From positions 4,402,001-4,466,000 of the forward strand of contig NZ_CP067101.1 in the NCBI RefSeq assembly GCF_016616425.1: DNA of 64,000 nucleotides, read 5' to 3'. The stretch comes from Bradyrhizobium diazoefficiens (GTDB lineage Bacteria; Pseudomonadota; Alphaproteobacteria; Rhizobiales; Xanthobacteraceae). A program made the translations under genes and the position numbers. The notes beneath the pieces were generated by a model that saw nothing but the letters and a program-made list of their open reading frames with translations, searched no databases and was not told the origin of the DNA. The number at the start of each line of letters is the position of its first letter. Position 1 is the first letter of the stretch. Shown piece by piece: positions 41,982 to 51,128 of the stretch.

Positions 41982-42362
41982 CTAGGCGTTGAACCAGCCC
42001 TGCGCGTCGCCGGTGAAGGAGAAATACAGGCCCATCGCCGTCAGCGCGCAGGAGATGATCTCGATGGCGCTGTCGAGCTCCATCCCCTTTTCGCCGATGA
42101 TCTGGCTGAGCGAGATCACCGAGAGCACGAGGGCTGCCGCCAGCACCCAGCGCGGCCAGCTCTTGCGCCAATGCGCAGCGAGCCAGACGAAGTAGACCAG
42201 GAGCAGGATCATGCCACCGGCGAGCAAGGTCGCCGTCATGATCATCTGCTCGGTCATCTCGGCATTGGGCGTGCGGTCCTGCACCGCAACGGAGAGGGCG
42301 TCCAGCATCAACGATGCATAGAGCAGCGCTTCGAAGCGCCGGACGTTGCTGGGCACGCTCAT
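41982..42362 (-). CDS. hypothetical membrane protein, 126 residues
   Basis: Starts MSVPSNVRRFEALLYASLML and has about four hydrophobic segments (MIMTATLLAGGMILLLVYFV, WPRWVLAAALVLSVISLSQI). The polar central loop has AAHWRKSW. The gene sits between era and recO on the same strand and is 21 bases after the era stop. No family recognised; a small integral membrane protein of unknown role. Confidence 0.65.
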   Translation of the reverse strand: MSVPSNVRRFEALLYASLMLDALSVAVQDRTPNAEMTEQMIMTATLLAGGMILLLVYFVWLAAHWRKSWPRWVLAAALVLSVISLSQIIGEKGMELDSAIEIISCALTAMGLYFSFTGDAQGWFNA

Positions 42363-42383
42363 CGGATACCGATCTTTTCCTGG

Positions 42384-43310
42384 TTATTCCCTGGGAAAGT
42401 CCAGGCCCATCTCGCGATAGCGATCGGGATCGTCGCCCCAGTTCTCGCGCACCTTCACGAACAGGAACAGATGCACCGGCACGTCCAGAATCTGCATCAG
42501 CTCCTTGCGCGAGTCCGCGCCGATCGACTTGATCGTGGCGCCGCCCTTGCCGAGCACGATCTTGCGCTGGCTTTCGCGCTCGACGAAGATCGTCTGCTCG
42601 ATCCGCACCGACTTGTCCTTGCGCTCCTCCCACTTGTCGGTCTCGACCGTGGACTGGTAGGGCAATTCCTGGTGCAGCTTCTGATAGATCTTCTCGCGCG
42701 TAATCTCGGCCGCAAGATGCCGCATCGGCGCGTCCGACATCTGGTCCTCGGGATAGAGGAACGGACCCGGCGGCACCATCTCGGCAAGCGTTGTGCGGAT
42801 GTCGTCGACGCCGTCGCCCGAGATCGCCGCGACCATGAAGGTCTTCGCGAATTTCATGCGCTCGTTGGCGGCCTGCGCCAGCGCCAGCAGCTTCTCGCGC
42901 TGGACCAGATCGACCTTGTTGATCACCAGGATCTTGTCGTGATTGACGCCGGCCGCCTTGGCGAATATCGCCTCGGCTTCCTCGTCGATCCCGGTCTTGG
43001 CATCGAGCAGCACACAGACGAGATCGGCGTCATGCGCGCCGCTCCAGGCGGTCGAGACCATGGCGCGGTCGAGCCGGCGCTTGGGCAGGAAGATGCCGGG
43101 CGTGTCGACCAGGACGATTTGCGCATTGTTCTCGATGACGATGCCGCGAATCAGCGCGCGCGTGGTCTGCACCTTGCGCGAGACGATCGTGACCTTGGCA
43201 CCGACCAGCGCATTGACCAGCGTGGACTTGCCGACGTTCGGCGCGCCGATCAGCGCAACGAAGCCGCAGCGCGTCGCAGGGGGCATCTCGCCGCTTGCTT
43301 CAGCCGTCAT
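42384..43310 (-). CDS. era: GTPase Era
   Basis: Essential GTPase that binds 16S rRNA and helps 30S maturation. The 308-residue protein has G1 (GAPNVGKSTLVNAL), G3 (VDTPGIFLPK) and G4 (VINKVDLVQREK), and a C-terminal KH domain (VLGKGGATIKSIGADSRKEL). It overlaps the end of rnc by 11 bases; the start ATG 43310 is confirmed by family alignment. The lepB-rnc-era-recO order is conserved in most proteobacteria. Confidence 0.97.
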   Translation of the reverse strand: MTAEASGEMPPATRCGFVALIGAPNVGKSTLVNALVGAKVTIVSRKVQTTRALIRGIVIENNAQIVLVDTPGIFLPKRRLDRAMVSTAWSGAHDADLVCVLLDAKTGIDEEAEAIFAKAAGVNHDKILVINKVDLVQREKLLALAQAANERMKFAKTFMVAAISGDGVDDIRTTLAEMVPPGPFLYPEDQMSDAPMRHLAAEITREKIYQKLHQELPYQSTVETDKWEERKDKSVRIEQTIFVERESQRKIVLGKGGATIKSIGADSRKELMQILDVPVHLFLFVKVRENWGDDPDRYREMGLDFPRE

Positions 43311-44181
43311 TGCCGCCGCCGACGCCTTCGCGTTCGATCATCACCGAAGCTGCCACCTTCTCTGCCGCGCGCTTGCTGCCGCCGACGCCTTCGGCCGGCG
43401 CGAGCCCCGGCAGGTCGACCGCGACGCGGAATTGCGGATCGTGATGCGGGCCGGTGCGCTCGACCTCGCGGTAGACCGGCGTCGGCAGCCCCTTGCCCTG
43501 CGCCCATTCCTGCAGCACGGTCTTGGGATCGCGCAAGGGCCGGCGCGGCTTGTGCATGCGCTCGGTCCAGTTGCGCCTGACGAATTCGGCCGCCGCCGCA
43601 TGGCCGCCGTCGAGGAAGATGGCGCCGATCACGGCCTCGCAGATGTCGCCGAGTATGGATTTGCGCAGGCGCGCATCGGCGCTGGAGCCGACCGAGCCCA
43701 GCTTGATGTCGTCGAGCAGACCAAGCGACTTGGCGACATCGGCGCAGCTTTCCTTGCGCACGAGCTCGGCAAGTCGCTTGGACAGCTCGCCCTCATCGGC
43801 GTTCGGGAAGGCGTGATAGAGCATGTCGGAGACGACGAGCCCGAGCACGTGGTCGCCGAGGAATTCCAGCCGCTGATAGCTGTCGCCGCGCTTGCGCCCG
43901 GACTTCAGCGCCGAGACATGCGTGATCGCCTGCATCAGCATATTCGGGTCAGTGAAGCTGTGGCCGATGCGCGCCTCGAGCGCCGCATTCGCATCGGTGC
44001 CCTTGGCCTTGCTGCTCCGCGTCCGCTTCTTCTTCGCGGGCGCCTTGGTTTCAGGAGTCTTGGTTTCAGGAGCCTTGGTTTCAGGAGTCTTGGTCGCAAC
44101 GCTCCTGGTCGCAGCTTCGCCGTCGGGGCCCGCTTGCGCCTCGGTCGGTTGGACCGCGATGTCCTTGGCTTCGTCTTTCAT
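43300..44181 (-). CDS. rnc: ribonuclease III
   Basis: Cleaves double-stranded RNA, including rRNA precursors. The 293-residue protein has the catalytic signature RLEFLGDHVLGLVVSDMLY and DICEAVIGAIFLDGG, and a C-terminal dsRNA-binding domain (DPKTVLQEWAQGKGLPTPVY). The N-terminal 60 residues are an unusual Lys/Thr/Pro/Glu-rich tail with repeats of TPETKAPETK, encoded by near-identical 15-base units at about 44040-44100. ATG 44181 overlaps the lepB stop by four bases (ATGA). Confidence 0.95.
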   Translation of the reverse strand: MKDEAKDIAVQPTEAQAGPDGEAATRSVATKTPETKAPETKTPETKAPAKKKRTRSSKAKGTDANAALEARIGHSFTDPNMLMQAITHVSALKSGRKRGDSYQRLEFLGDHVLGLVVSDMLYHAFPNADEGELSKRLAELVRKESCADVAKSLGLLDDIKLGSVGSSADARLRKSILGDICEAVIGAIFLDGGHAAAAEFVRRNWTERMHKPRRPLRDPKTVLQEWAQGKGLPTPVYREVERTGPHHDPQFRVAVDLPGLAPAEGVGGSKRAAEKVAASVMIEREGVGGGNDG

Positions 44182-44942
44182 CGGACGATTTTGAAGAAGC
44201 GATTCCAGCGCACCGCCCACGGCCAGCGCCAGAACATCCAGGCATGCTCGCCTTCGGCGATGGAGAAGAAGATCATCTGGGCGCGGCCGATCAGATTTTC
44301 CCGCGGCACGTAGCCGACCTGGCCGAGGAAGCGGCTGTCGGTCGAGTTGTCGCGGTTGTCGCCCATCATGAAGAAATGACCGGGCGGCACGGTGTAGACG
44401 TTGGTGTTGTCGACGTAGCCGTTGTCGGCGCAGTCGAGCGTCTCATAGGACACGCCGTTCGGCAGCGTTTCCTTCCAGCGTTTCACCCGCGAGATGCCGC
44501 CACCTTCCGAGCCGCACGGCTCCTCGCCGACATATTCGCTCATCCGCTGCCGCACGACCGGCGTGTCGTTGATGTAGAGCAGCCCGTCCCGCATCTGGAT
44601 GTGATCGCCGGGAAGGCCGATCACGCGCTTGATGTAATCGGTGGAATCGTCCTTCGGCAGGCGAAACACGACGATGTCGCCGCGGTTCGGGTCCGAGCCC
44701 CAGATCCGCCCGGAGAACAGCGGCGGCGAGAACGGAATCGAATAATGGCTGTAGCCGTAGGAATATTTCGAGACGAATAGATAATCGCCGACCAGCAGCG
44801 TCGCCTTCATCGAGCCGGACGGGATGTTGAAGGGCTGGAACAGGAAGGTGCGGATCACCAGCGCGATCAGCAGAGCGTGGATCACGACCCGGATCGTTTC
44901 GCCGACGCCGCTCTCAGTTTTCGTTCCCGAACTCACGCTCAT
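44178..44942 (-). CDS. lepB: signal peptidase I
   Basis: Inner-membrane protease that removes Sec and Tat signal peptides. The 254-residue protein has one N-terminal membrane segment, catalytic Ser44 (NIPSGSMKATLLVGDY), Lys105 (DYIKRVIGLPGD) and the late box GDNRDNSTDSRFLG. Complete length. The first gene of the lepB-rnc-era chain; the 250 bases upstream to acpS may hold its promoter. Confidence 0.96.
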   Translation of the reverse strand: MSVSSGTKTESGVGETIRVVIHALLIALVIRTFLFQPFNIPSGSMKATLLVGDYLFVSKYSYGYSHYSIPFSPPLFSGRIWGSDPNRGDIVVFRLPKDDSTDYIKRVIGLPGDHIQMRDGLLYINDTPVVRQRMSEYVGEEPCGSEGGGISRVKRWKETLPNGVSYETLDCADNGYVDNTNVYTVPPGHFFMMGDNRDNSTDSRFLGQVGYVPRENLIGRAQMIFFSIAEGEHAWMFWRWPWAVRWNRFFKIVR

Positions 44943-45192
44943 TGCTCTCTCAATTCCGACCGGCGATCACAGAGCGCCCTCCTCCCGCGAACAGCCCACC
45001 GGTTCGCGGCCCAAGGAGATTGTCCTGATTCTGATAGTGAGGGCCAATTCCGGCGTAAAGCCGAATTGGCCCAGGCTGATTTGCGTCCGCGGACTTTTAG
45101 ACGGTTGTCGGAGGCCACGCAATCAAGGATCGCATCAAAACTAAGTAAGATATTGATTTACAACACGAATCATAAAATCTCCGATCCCGCCA

Positions 45193-45612
45193 TCAGGGCC
45201 TCGGCAGCGGCACGGCGGAAATGATGACGAAGGCCTGCGCCAGCGGCCAGTCGTCGGTGATCGACAGGTCGATCCGCGCCTCGAACCCCTCCGGCGTCAG
45301 GGCCTGAAGCCGGGCCAGGGCGCCGCCGGTCAGTTGCATGGTCGGTCGCCCGCCCGGCAGGTTGACCACCCCCATGTCGCGCCACCAAACGCCGCGCCGG
45401 ATCCCGGTGCCGAGCGCCTTCGAGCAGGCCTCCTTGGCGGCGAAGCGCTTGGCATAGGTCGCCACCACCATCTTCTCGTTCTTGGCGCGCCGCTCCGCCT
45501 TGGCCCGCTCGGCCGCGGTGAAGATGCGGTCGAGGAAGCGTTCGCCATGGCGGTCGATCACCTTGGCGACGCGGGTGATGTCGATGAGGTCGGAGCCGAC
45601 GCCGATGATCAC
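45193..45612 (-). CDS. acpS: holo-acyl carrier protein synthase
   Basis: Transfers 4-phosphopantetheine from CoA to apo-ACP. The 139-residue trimeric enzyme has [20 protein letters not shown] (metal Asp) and [15 protein letters not shown] (Glu). Start GTG 45612, overlapping the pdxJ stop by four bases (GTGA), so the pair is translationally coupled. The pdxJ-acpS order is conserved across proteobacteria. Confidence 0.95.
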   Translation of the reverse strand: MIIGVGSDLIDITRVAKVIDRHGERFLDRIFTAAERAKAERRAKNEKMVVATYAKRFAAKEACSKALGTGIRRGVWWRDMGVVNLPGGRPTMQLTGGALARLQALTPEGFEARIDLSITDDWPLAQAFVIISAVPLPRP

Positions 45613-46361
45613 GCCCGGCTCCGGCCGCGGTCCATCGCCGCGCGCATGCTGCGCACCGTCTCGGCCAGTCCCACGAACAGCGCTTCGCCGATCATGTAGT
45701 AGCCGATGTTGAGCTCCATGATGTCAGGCAGGGCCGCGATGGTCTCCGCCGTCGCATAGTCGAGCCCGTGCCCGGCATGAACCTCCAGCCCGGCGGCCTT
45801 GGCCAGCTTCGCGCCCGCCACGATCCGCTGCCATTCGGCGTCCGCCTTGCCGGTGTGGCCCTCGACGACGGCGTCGCACCAGGCGCCGGTATGGATCTCG
45901 ATCACGGGCGCGCGCAGCTGCGCCGCCATCTCGATCTGGGCGGGATCGGCGGCGATGAACAGGGAGACGCGAATGCCGGCATCGTTGAGCCGCGCGATGT
46001 AGGGCGCGAGCGCATTGTGCTGGCCGACCACGTCCAGCCCGCCTTCGGTGGTCACCTCCTGCCGGCGCTCCGGCACCAGGCACACCGCGTGCGGCCTGGT
46101 GGCAAGCGAGATCCGCATCATCTCGTCGGTCGCCGCCATCTCGAAGTTGAGCGGCCTGGAGATCTCGGCCTTCAACCGCGCCATGTCCTCGTCGCGGATG
46201 TGCCGGCGATCCTCGCGCAAATGGGCGGTGATGCCGTCGGCGCCGGCCTCGATCGCCAGCAGCGCCGCGCGCACCGGATCGGGATTGCGGCCGCCGCGCG
46301 CGTTACGCAGGGTCGCGACATGATCGACATTGACGCCGAGGCGGAGCGGAGTTGCGGGCAT
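45609..46361 (-). CDS. pdxJ: pyridoxine 5'-phosphate synthase
   Basis: Condenses 1-deoxyxylulose 5-phosphate with 3-amino-2-oxopropyl phosphate to pyridoxine phosphate. The 250-residue TIM barrel has [17 protein letters not shown] at the N-terminus, [35 protein letters not shown] and [16 protein letters not shown], all diagnostic. It follows rsh after 46 bases on the same strand. Confidence 0.96.
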   Translation of the reverse strand: MPATPLRLGVNVDHVATLRNARGGRNPDPVRAALLAIEAGADGITAHLREDRRHIRDEDMARLKAEISRPLNFEMAATDEMMRISLATRPHAVCLVPERRQEVTTEGGLDVVGQHNALAPYIARLNDAGIRVSLFIAADPAQIEMAAQLRAPVIEIHTGAWCDAVVEGHTGKADAEWQRIVAGAKLAKAAGLEVHAGHGLDYATAETIAALPDIMELNIGYYMIGEALFVGLAETVRSMRAAMDRGRSRA

Positions 46362-46407
46362 TTCAGGACTCGCGAAATCGGAGGGGGCAAATGGCTACGG
46401 AAGACGT

Positions 46408-48690
46408 CTATCCATTAACACGTTCGACGCGGGCGACGACCGCCTTCGCGCGCAACTGGGCCAGGATCGCGCTCAAATGCTTCAAATCGTAGACTTCGAG
46501 ATCGATCGTCGTCTCCGTGAAATCAGGTGAGCGGCGCTGCATGCTGATGTTGTCGATGTTGCCGTCGTGCTCGGCGATCACGGTCGCGATCTGCGCGAGC
46601 GCCCCCGGCTCGTTGACGTTCTCGACCTTGATGCGGGCCGGAAAACGCTGCGGCGCGGAATCCTCGATGTCCCAGCGGACGTCCAGCCAGCGCTCCGGCT
46701 CCTCCTCGAAATCCTTCAGGGCCGGTGCCTGGATCGGGTAGATCGTGATGCCCTCGCCCGGCGTGACGATGCCGACGATGCGGTCCCCCGGCACGGCGCC
46801 GCCGTTCGGGGCGAACTTCACCGGCAGGTCGGAATTGATGCCGCGGATCGGGATCGCAGCCGGGCTGCGCGGTCCCGAGGACTTCTCCTTGAGCTTGGCG
46901 GCAAGCCCCTTCTTGACGCCATAGCGCGCGATGCGCTCCTCCTTGTAGTCGGGGTACATCGCACGCGCGACGTGGGAGGCCTTGATCTCGCCGCGTCCCA
47001 CAGCCGCCATCACGTCCTCGATCGAGGTGCGCGCAAGCCGCGGCAGCGCGCCCTTGAGCTTGTCGTCGGCATATTCGATCTTGGCGCGCTCGAACAGGCG
47101 CTCCACGATGCGCCGGCCGAGACCGGCATATTGATCGCGCACCGCCGTCCGCGTGGCGCGGCGGATCGCGGCGCGCGCCTTGCCGGTGACCGCAAGCGTT
47201 TCCCAGGCCGAGGGCGGTGCCGATTGCGCTTCCGACGTCAGCACCTCGACCTCGTCGCCGTTCTGGAGCTCCGAGGACAGCGGCGCGAACTGGCCGTTGA
47301 TCTTGCAGCCCACCGCACTGTTGCCGACGTCGGTATGCACGGCGTAGGCGAAGTCGATCACGTTGGCGTGGCGCGGCAGCGCGATCAGCTTGCCCTTCGG
47401 GGTGAAGCAGAACACCTGATCGTGGAACAGCTCGAGCTTGGTGTGCTCGAGGAATTCCTCCGGGTTGGAACTCTCCGAGAGGATGCCGATGGTGTGGCGC
47501 AGCCAGGCGAACGCATTGGACTCGCGCTTGAGGAATTCGGTCGGCGAGCCGACGCCCTCCTTGTAGAAGACGTGCGCGGCGATGCCGCGTTCGGCGATCT
47601 GGTCCATCGCCTCGGTGCGGATCTGCAGCTCGACGCGCTGGTTGCCGGGGCCGATCACCGTGGTGTGGATCGAGCGGTAGTCGTTCTGCTTCGGTGTCGA
47701 GATGTAATCCTTGAAGCGCCCCGGTACGACCGGCCAGGTGGTGTGGACGATGCCCAGCGCGCGATAGCAGGCCTCGATGTCGTTGACGACGAGGCGGAAG
47801 CCGAAAATGTCGGACAATTGCTCGAAGCCGATCGACTTGCGCTCCATCTTGGTCCAGATCGAGAACGGCTTCTTGCGGCGGCCGTAAACCCGCGCGCCGA
47901 GGCCCCGGTGGCGCAGATTGTTGGAGAGCTGGTCCTCGATCTCGCCGATCAGATTGCGGTTGCGCTCGGCAAGCGCGTCGAGGCGCTGCATTACCACCGA
48001 ATAGGCTTCGGGATCGAGGGTGCGGAAGGACAAGTCCTCCAGCTCCTCGCGCATTTCCTGCATGCCCATGCGCCCCGCCAGCGGCGCGTAGATGTCGAGC
48101 GTCTCCTCGGCGATGCGCCGGCGCGATTCCGTCGGAACGAAATCCAGCGTGCGCATGTTGTGCAGACGGTCGGCGAGCTTGACCAGAAGCACGCGGACAT
48201 CGTCGGCAATGGCCAGCAACAATTTCCGCAGATTCTCGGCCTGCTTGGCCTCCCGCGACACCAGCTCCAGCCGCTTGAGCTTGGTCAGGCCCTCGACCAG
48301 GGCGCCGATCTCCGGTCCGAAAATCTGGTCGATCTCGGCCCGCGTCGCTTCGGTGTCCTCGATCGTGTCGTGGAGCAGCGCGGCCACGATGGTGGCGTCG
48401 TCGAGCTTCAGGTCGGTGAGAATCGCGGCTACTTCGAGCGGGTGCGAGAAATACGGATCGCCCGAGGCGCGGGTCTGCGAGCCGTGCGCCTTCATGGCAT
48501 AGACATAGGCGCGGTTCAGCAGGTCTTCATTGGTGTTGGGATTGTAGGACCTGACGCGCTCGACGAGGTCGTATTGGCGCATCATGCGCGCGCGGGGCTT
48601 GGCCGGGCGCGCGACCGGCGCAGTCGGGGCCACGGCAACCGATTCGGTTGCGGCCTGCATCTGCGTGGATCTGCGGCGCCGAAATACCAT
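46408..48690 (-). CDS. rsh: bifunctional (p)ppGpp synthetase/hydrolase
   Basis: The single long RelA/SpoT enzyme of alphaproteobacteria, making and degrading (p)ppGpp. The 760-residue protein has the HD hydrolase domain (FSHPLEVAAILTDLKL, AALLHDTIEDTEATRA), the synthetase domain (GFRLVVNDIEACYRALGIVH, STPKQNDYRSIHTTVIGP), a TGS domain (CFTPKGKLIALPRHANVIDF) and a C-terminal ACT domain (PGALAQIATVIAEHDGNIDN). Both active sites look intact. The first 40 residues are variable. A terminator at 48830-48862 separates it from rpoZ. Confidence 0.96.
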   Translation of the reverse strand: MVFRRRRSTQMQAATESVAVAPTAPVARPAKPRARMMRQYDLVERVRSYNPNTNEDLLNRAYVYAMKAHGSQTRASGDPYFSHPLEVAAILTDLKLDDATIVAALLHDTIEDTEATRAEIDQIFGPEIGALVEGLTKLKRLELVSREAKQAENLRKLLLAIADDVRVLLVKLADRLHNMRTLDFVPTESRRRIAEETLDIYAPLAGRMGMQEMREELEDLSFRTLDPEAYSVVMQRLDALAERNRNLIGEIEDQLSNNLRHRGLGARVYGRRKKPFSIWTKMERKSIGFEQLSDIFGFRLVVNDIEACYRALGIVHTTWPVVPGRFKDYISTPKQNDYRSIHTTVIGPGNQRVELQIRTEAMDQIAERGIAAHVFYKEGVGSPTEFLKRESNAFAWLRHTIGILSESSNPEEFLEHTKLELFHDQVFCFTPKGKLIALPRHANVIDFAYAVHTDVGNSAVGCKINGQFAPLSSELQNGDEVEVLTSEAQSAPPSAWETLAVTGKARAAIRRATRTAVRDQYAGLGRRIVERLFERAKIEYADDKLKGALPRLARTSIEDVMAAVGRGEIKASHVARAMYPDYKEERIARYGVKKGLAAKLKEKSSGPRSPAAIPIRGINSDLPVKFAPNGGAVPGDRIVGIVTPGEGITIYPIQAPALKDFEEEPERWLDVRWDIEDSAPQRFPARIKVENVNEPGALAQIATVIAEHDGNIDNISMQRRSPDFTETTIDLEVYDLKHLSAILAQLRAKAVVARVERVNG

Positions 48691-48829
48691 GCCGTCCTGC
48701 CTTCAAACGAGCCTAAGCCGGCCCGTTGTATACATCTTAGCTCCGATCGCGCTTGTGTCCGATCAATTCAGTGACAGGACGCATCGCCGGCGACAACGCT
48801 ATGGTAACCACGAAAACGTCAACAAAAGC

Positions 48830-48862
48830 AAAGGCCCGAACAAGTGTTCGGGCCTTTGATAA
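48830..48862 (-). terminator. Rho-independent terminator between rpoZ and rsh
   Basis: AAAGGCCCGAAC (48830-48841) pairs perfectly with GTTCGGGCCTTT (48846-48857), with a four-base loop. On the minus strand the stem ends in a T-rich stretch (TTTGCTTTTGTTG). It lies 34 bases after rpoZ. Confidence 0.85.
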
Positions 48863-48895
48863 GATCACAAGAAATCGACGACTGCGACGGACGAT

Positions 48896-49288
48896 TTACT
48901 CGTCTTCCTCGGGCTGCTCCTCGGGCGGCGCGAGGCCTTCGAGACCCTTCAGGAGCTCCTCTTCGGTCATGCGCTCGACAGCGACTTCGGTATCGTCCGC
49001 ATCGACACTCGCGCCCGCGGAACCGATCAGCGGCACCGTATCCGGCTCGGGCTCGTCGACCTCGACGAACTTCTGGAGCGAGTGCACTAGCTCCTCGCGG
49101 AGATCCTCCGGCGAAACGGTCGTCTCGGCAATTTCGCGCAAAGACACAACAGGGTTCTTGTCGTTATCGCGGTCAACCGTTAGTTGTGAACCGGACGAAA
49201 TCATGCGGGCACGGTGGGCGGCCAGCAGGACCAAGTCAAACCGGTTGTCGACCTTGTCGATACAATCTTCTACGGTGACGCGAGCCAT
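48896..49288 (-). CDS. rpoZ: RNA polymerase omega subunit
   Basis: Smallest core RNA polymerase subunit; helps assemble beta-prime and, in proteobacteria, forms part of a ppGpp site. The 130-residue protein has [20 protein letters not shown] and [20 protein letters not shown], and an acidic C-terminal tail (EEQPEEDE). ATG 49288 is the family start. Next to rsh, which fits ppGpp biology, but they are separated by a terminator. Confidence 0.96.
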   Translation of the reverse strand: MARVTVEDCIDKVDNRFDLVLLAAHRARMISSGSQLTVDRDNDKNPVVSLREIAETTVSPEDLREELVHSLQKFVEVDEPEPDTVPLIGSAGASVDADDTEVAVERMTEEELLKGLEGLAPPEEQPEEDE

Positions 49289-49611
49289 GGACTGTCGCTC
49301 CGTTGCGGGTGGGACGAAATATGTGGATGAAGTGGGCTAGTTATAGGGGCCGGGGCGATTTCGCAAGGCCAATTTGTAATTTGGCCTCGCCAAACGGCTC
49401 TGCTACCCCCACATTGGGGCTGAGATGGGTGGCTGCCCGGTCTGCCACCGAGTGCGGTGGGTGTATGCAAGTCCGCCATAACTATACCTTGATTGCCCCG
49501 ACTTCTCCGGATTTGCGGTTTCGACGGGTTTCGGCGGCCCTCTAGAACTGCGCGGCCTGCCGCCGCGCCAACAATAAACGATCAATCACGAACTCTACGC
49601 GAGCACACTGA
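49289..49611. other. 323-base gene-free interval with divergent promoters
   Basis: Lies between the divergent rpoZ and NYN-domain genes. It contains AGGCCAA (49366-49372) and TTGGCCT (49381-49387), an inverted repeat with an AT-rich loop, and the word TTTCGACGGG. No RNA gene could be supported (a tmRNA was considered and rejected). Confidence 0.6.
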
Positions 49612-50256
49612 ATGTCACTTTCTCCCACCAACAAGATCGCGCTCTTCATCGATGGGGCCAATCTCTACGCGACGGCGAAAACTCTGGGCTTCGACATCGA
49701 CTACAAGCGCCTGCTGAAGGAGTTTCAGGGCCGCGGGACGCTGTTGCGGGCGTTCTACTACACCGCGATCATCGAGGATCAGGAATACTCCTCGATCCGG
49801 CCGCTGATCGACTGGCTCGACTACAACGGCTACACCGTCGTCACCAAGGCGACCAAGGAATTCATCGACGCCTCCGGCCGCCGCAAGGTCAAAGGCAACA
49901 TGGACATCGAGCTCGCCGTGGACGCGATGGAGCTCGCCGAGCACGTCGACCAGATGGTGTTGTTCTCCGGTGACGGCGACTTCCGCTCCCTGGTCGAGGC
50001 CGTGCAGCGCCGCGGCGTGCGGGTCACGGTGATCTCCACCATCGCTAGCCAGCCGCCGATGATCGCCGACGAGCTTCGCCGCCAGGCCGACGTCTTCACC
50101 GATCTCGTCGAACTGCAGTCCAAGCTCGGCCGCGATCCGTCCGAACGCCCCGCCCCGCGCGATCGTGGCGAGCGCGAGGCTCGCCACCACGCTCCGCAAT
50201 TCCTCCAGCGCGCAACCACGATGGCGCCGAGGGGCGATGACGACTTCGAGGAGTGA
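49612..50256 (+). CDS. NYN-domain (LabA/DUF88) protein
   Basis: A 214-residue predicted nuclease of the PIN-like NYN family. Acidic active-site residues are seen in IALFIDGANLYATAK, KVKGNMDIELAVDAMEL and LFSGDGDFRSLVEAVQ. RGVRVTVISTIASQPPMIAD follows. The C-terminal 40 residues are Arg-rich and disordered. ATG 49612. It overlaps the uracil-DNA glycosylase gene by 20 bases. LabA-type proteins act in RNA metabolism; the substrate is not known. Confidence 0.9.
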   Translation: MSLSPTNKIALFIDGANLYATAKTLGFDIDYKRLLKEFQGRGTLLRAFYYTAIIEDQEYSSIRPLIDWLDYNGYTVVTKATKEFIDASGRRKVKGNMDIELAVDAMELAEHVDQMVLFSGDGDFRSLVEAVQRRGVRVTVISTIASQPPMIADELRRQADVFTDLVELQSKLGRDPSERPAPRDRGEREARHHAPQFLQRATTMAPRGDDDFEE

Positions 50257-50911
50257 GGCGGTCCGGCCAAGCTGCCGCCCTCTCACCGTCGTTCCCGACC
50301 GTGATTGTCCGCTCTGTCCGCGCCTGGTTGCCTTTCGCGAGGCAAATCGCATACGCGAGCCCTTGTGGCACAATGCGCCGGTAGCGCCCTTCGGCGACAT
50401 CAAGGCGCGCCTTTTGATCGTCGGCCTCGCGCCGGGGATGCAGGGCGCCAACCGCACGGGACGGCCGTTCACCGGAGATTACGCCGGCGACCTGCTCTAT
50501 GCCACGCTGCTGGAATACGGCTTTGCCAAGGGCGCCTATCAGGCGCGTCCCGATGACGGCCTCAAGCTGATCGACTGCCGGATCGCCAATGCAGTGCATT
50601 GCGTGCCGCCGCAGAACAAGCCGCTGCCGGTCGAGATCAACACCTGCCGGCAGTTTCTCGTCGCGAATCTCGAGACGATGCCGAAGCTGCGCGCGATCAT
50701 CGCGCTCGGGAGAATTGCGCACGACAGCGTGCTCAAGCCGCTCAAGCTGAAGGCCTCCCAGGCCCCGTTCGGCCACGGCGCGGTGCATCAGGCCGGCGCG
50801 TTCAGGCTCTACGACAGCTATCACTGCTCGCGCTACAACACGAACACCGGCGTGCTGACGGCGGACATGTTCCGGTCGGTGTTCGCGAAGGTGAAGGCGG
50901 ACCTCGATTAG
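50237..50911 (+). CDS. type-5 uracil-DNA glycosylase (UdgB-like)
   Basis: Removes uracil and other deaminated bases from DNA. The 224-residue protein has two pairs of iron-sulfur ligands (CPLC near residues 24-27, later NAVHCVPPQNKPLP and NTCRQFL), the family 5 motif GLAPGMQGANRTGRPFTGDY and the C-terminal motif YHCSRYNTNTGVLT. ATG 50237 lies inside the NYN gene, 20 bases before its stop. The two genes probably form one transcript. Confidence 0.86.
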   Translation: MTTSRSEAVRPSCRPLTVVPDRDCPLCPRLVAFREANRIREPLWHNAPVAPFGDIKARLLIVGLAPGMQGANRTGRPFTGDYAGDLLYATLLEYGFAKGAYQARPDDGLKLIDCRIANAVHCVPPQNKPLPVEINTCRQFLVANLETMPKLRAIIALGRIAHDSVLKPLKLKASQAPFGHGAVHQAGAFRLYDSYHCSRYNTNTGVLTADMFRSVFAKVKADLD

Positions 50912-50942
50912 TCTAGGACTAATTAGGCTGGCCGGTCGTGGT

Positions 50943-51099
50943 TCACCTCTCCCCGACGGGGAGAGCTCGGATTGCTATGGCGCGCAATTGCGCGCCTGAG
51001 CAATCCGGGTGAGGGGCAGCGGCATCCAATGAGACCAGATTCCCTCACCCGGATCGCATCTTTCGATGCGATCCGACCTCTCCCTACGGGAGAGGTGCG
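50943..51099. repeat. dispersed repeat, family H
   Basis: Starts CACCTCTCCCCGACGGGGAG and ends CCTCTCCCTACGGGAGAGG. The interior has CGGATTGCTATGGCGCGCAA then TTGCGCGCCTGAGCAATCCG, and the arms GGGTGAGGG / CCCTCACCC. Several stem-loops possible. It sits between the glycosylase and peroxiredoxin genes. Confidence 0.75.
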
Positions 51100-51128
51100 C
51101 TCTTGGCTCGCATCGGCTCAGCCAAAAT

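Noticed and set aside
49520..49560. TTTCGACGGG resembling the 5' end motif of tmRNA upstream of the NYN gene, with smpB 2.2 kb away
   Set aside because: No tRNA-like acceptor half, no resume codon with an ANDN-type tag, and the following reading frame does not end in Ala-Ala. Treated as chance.
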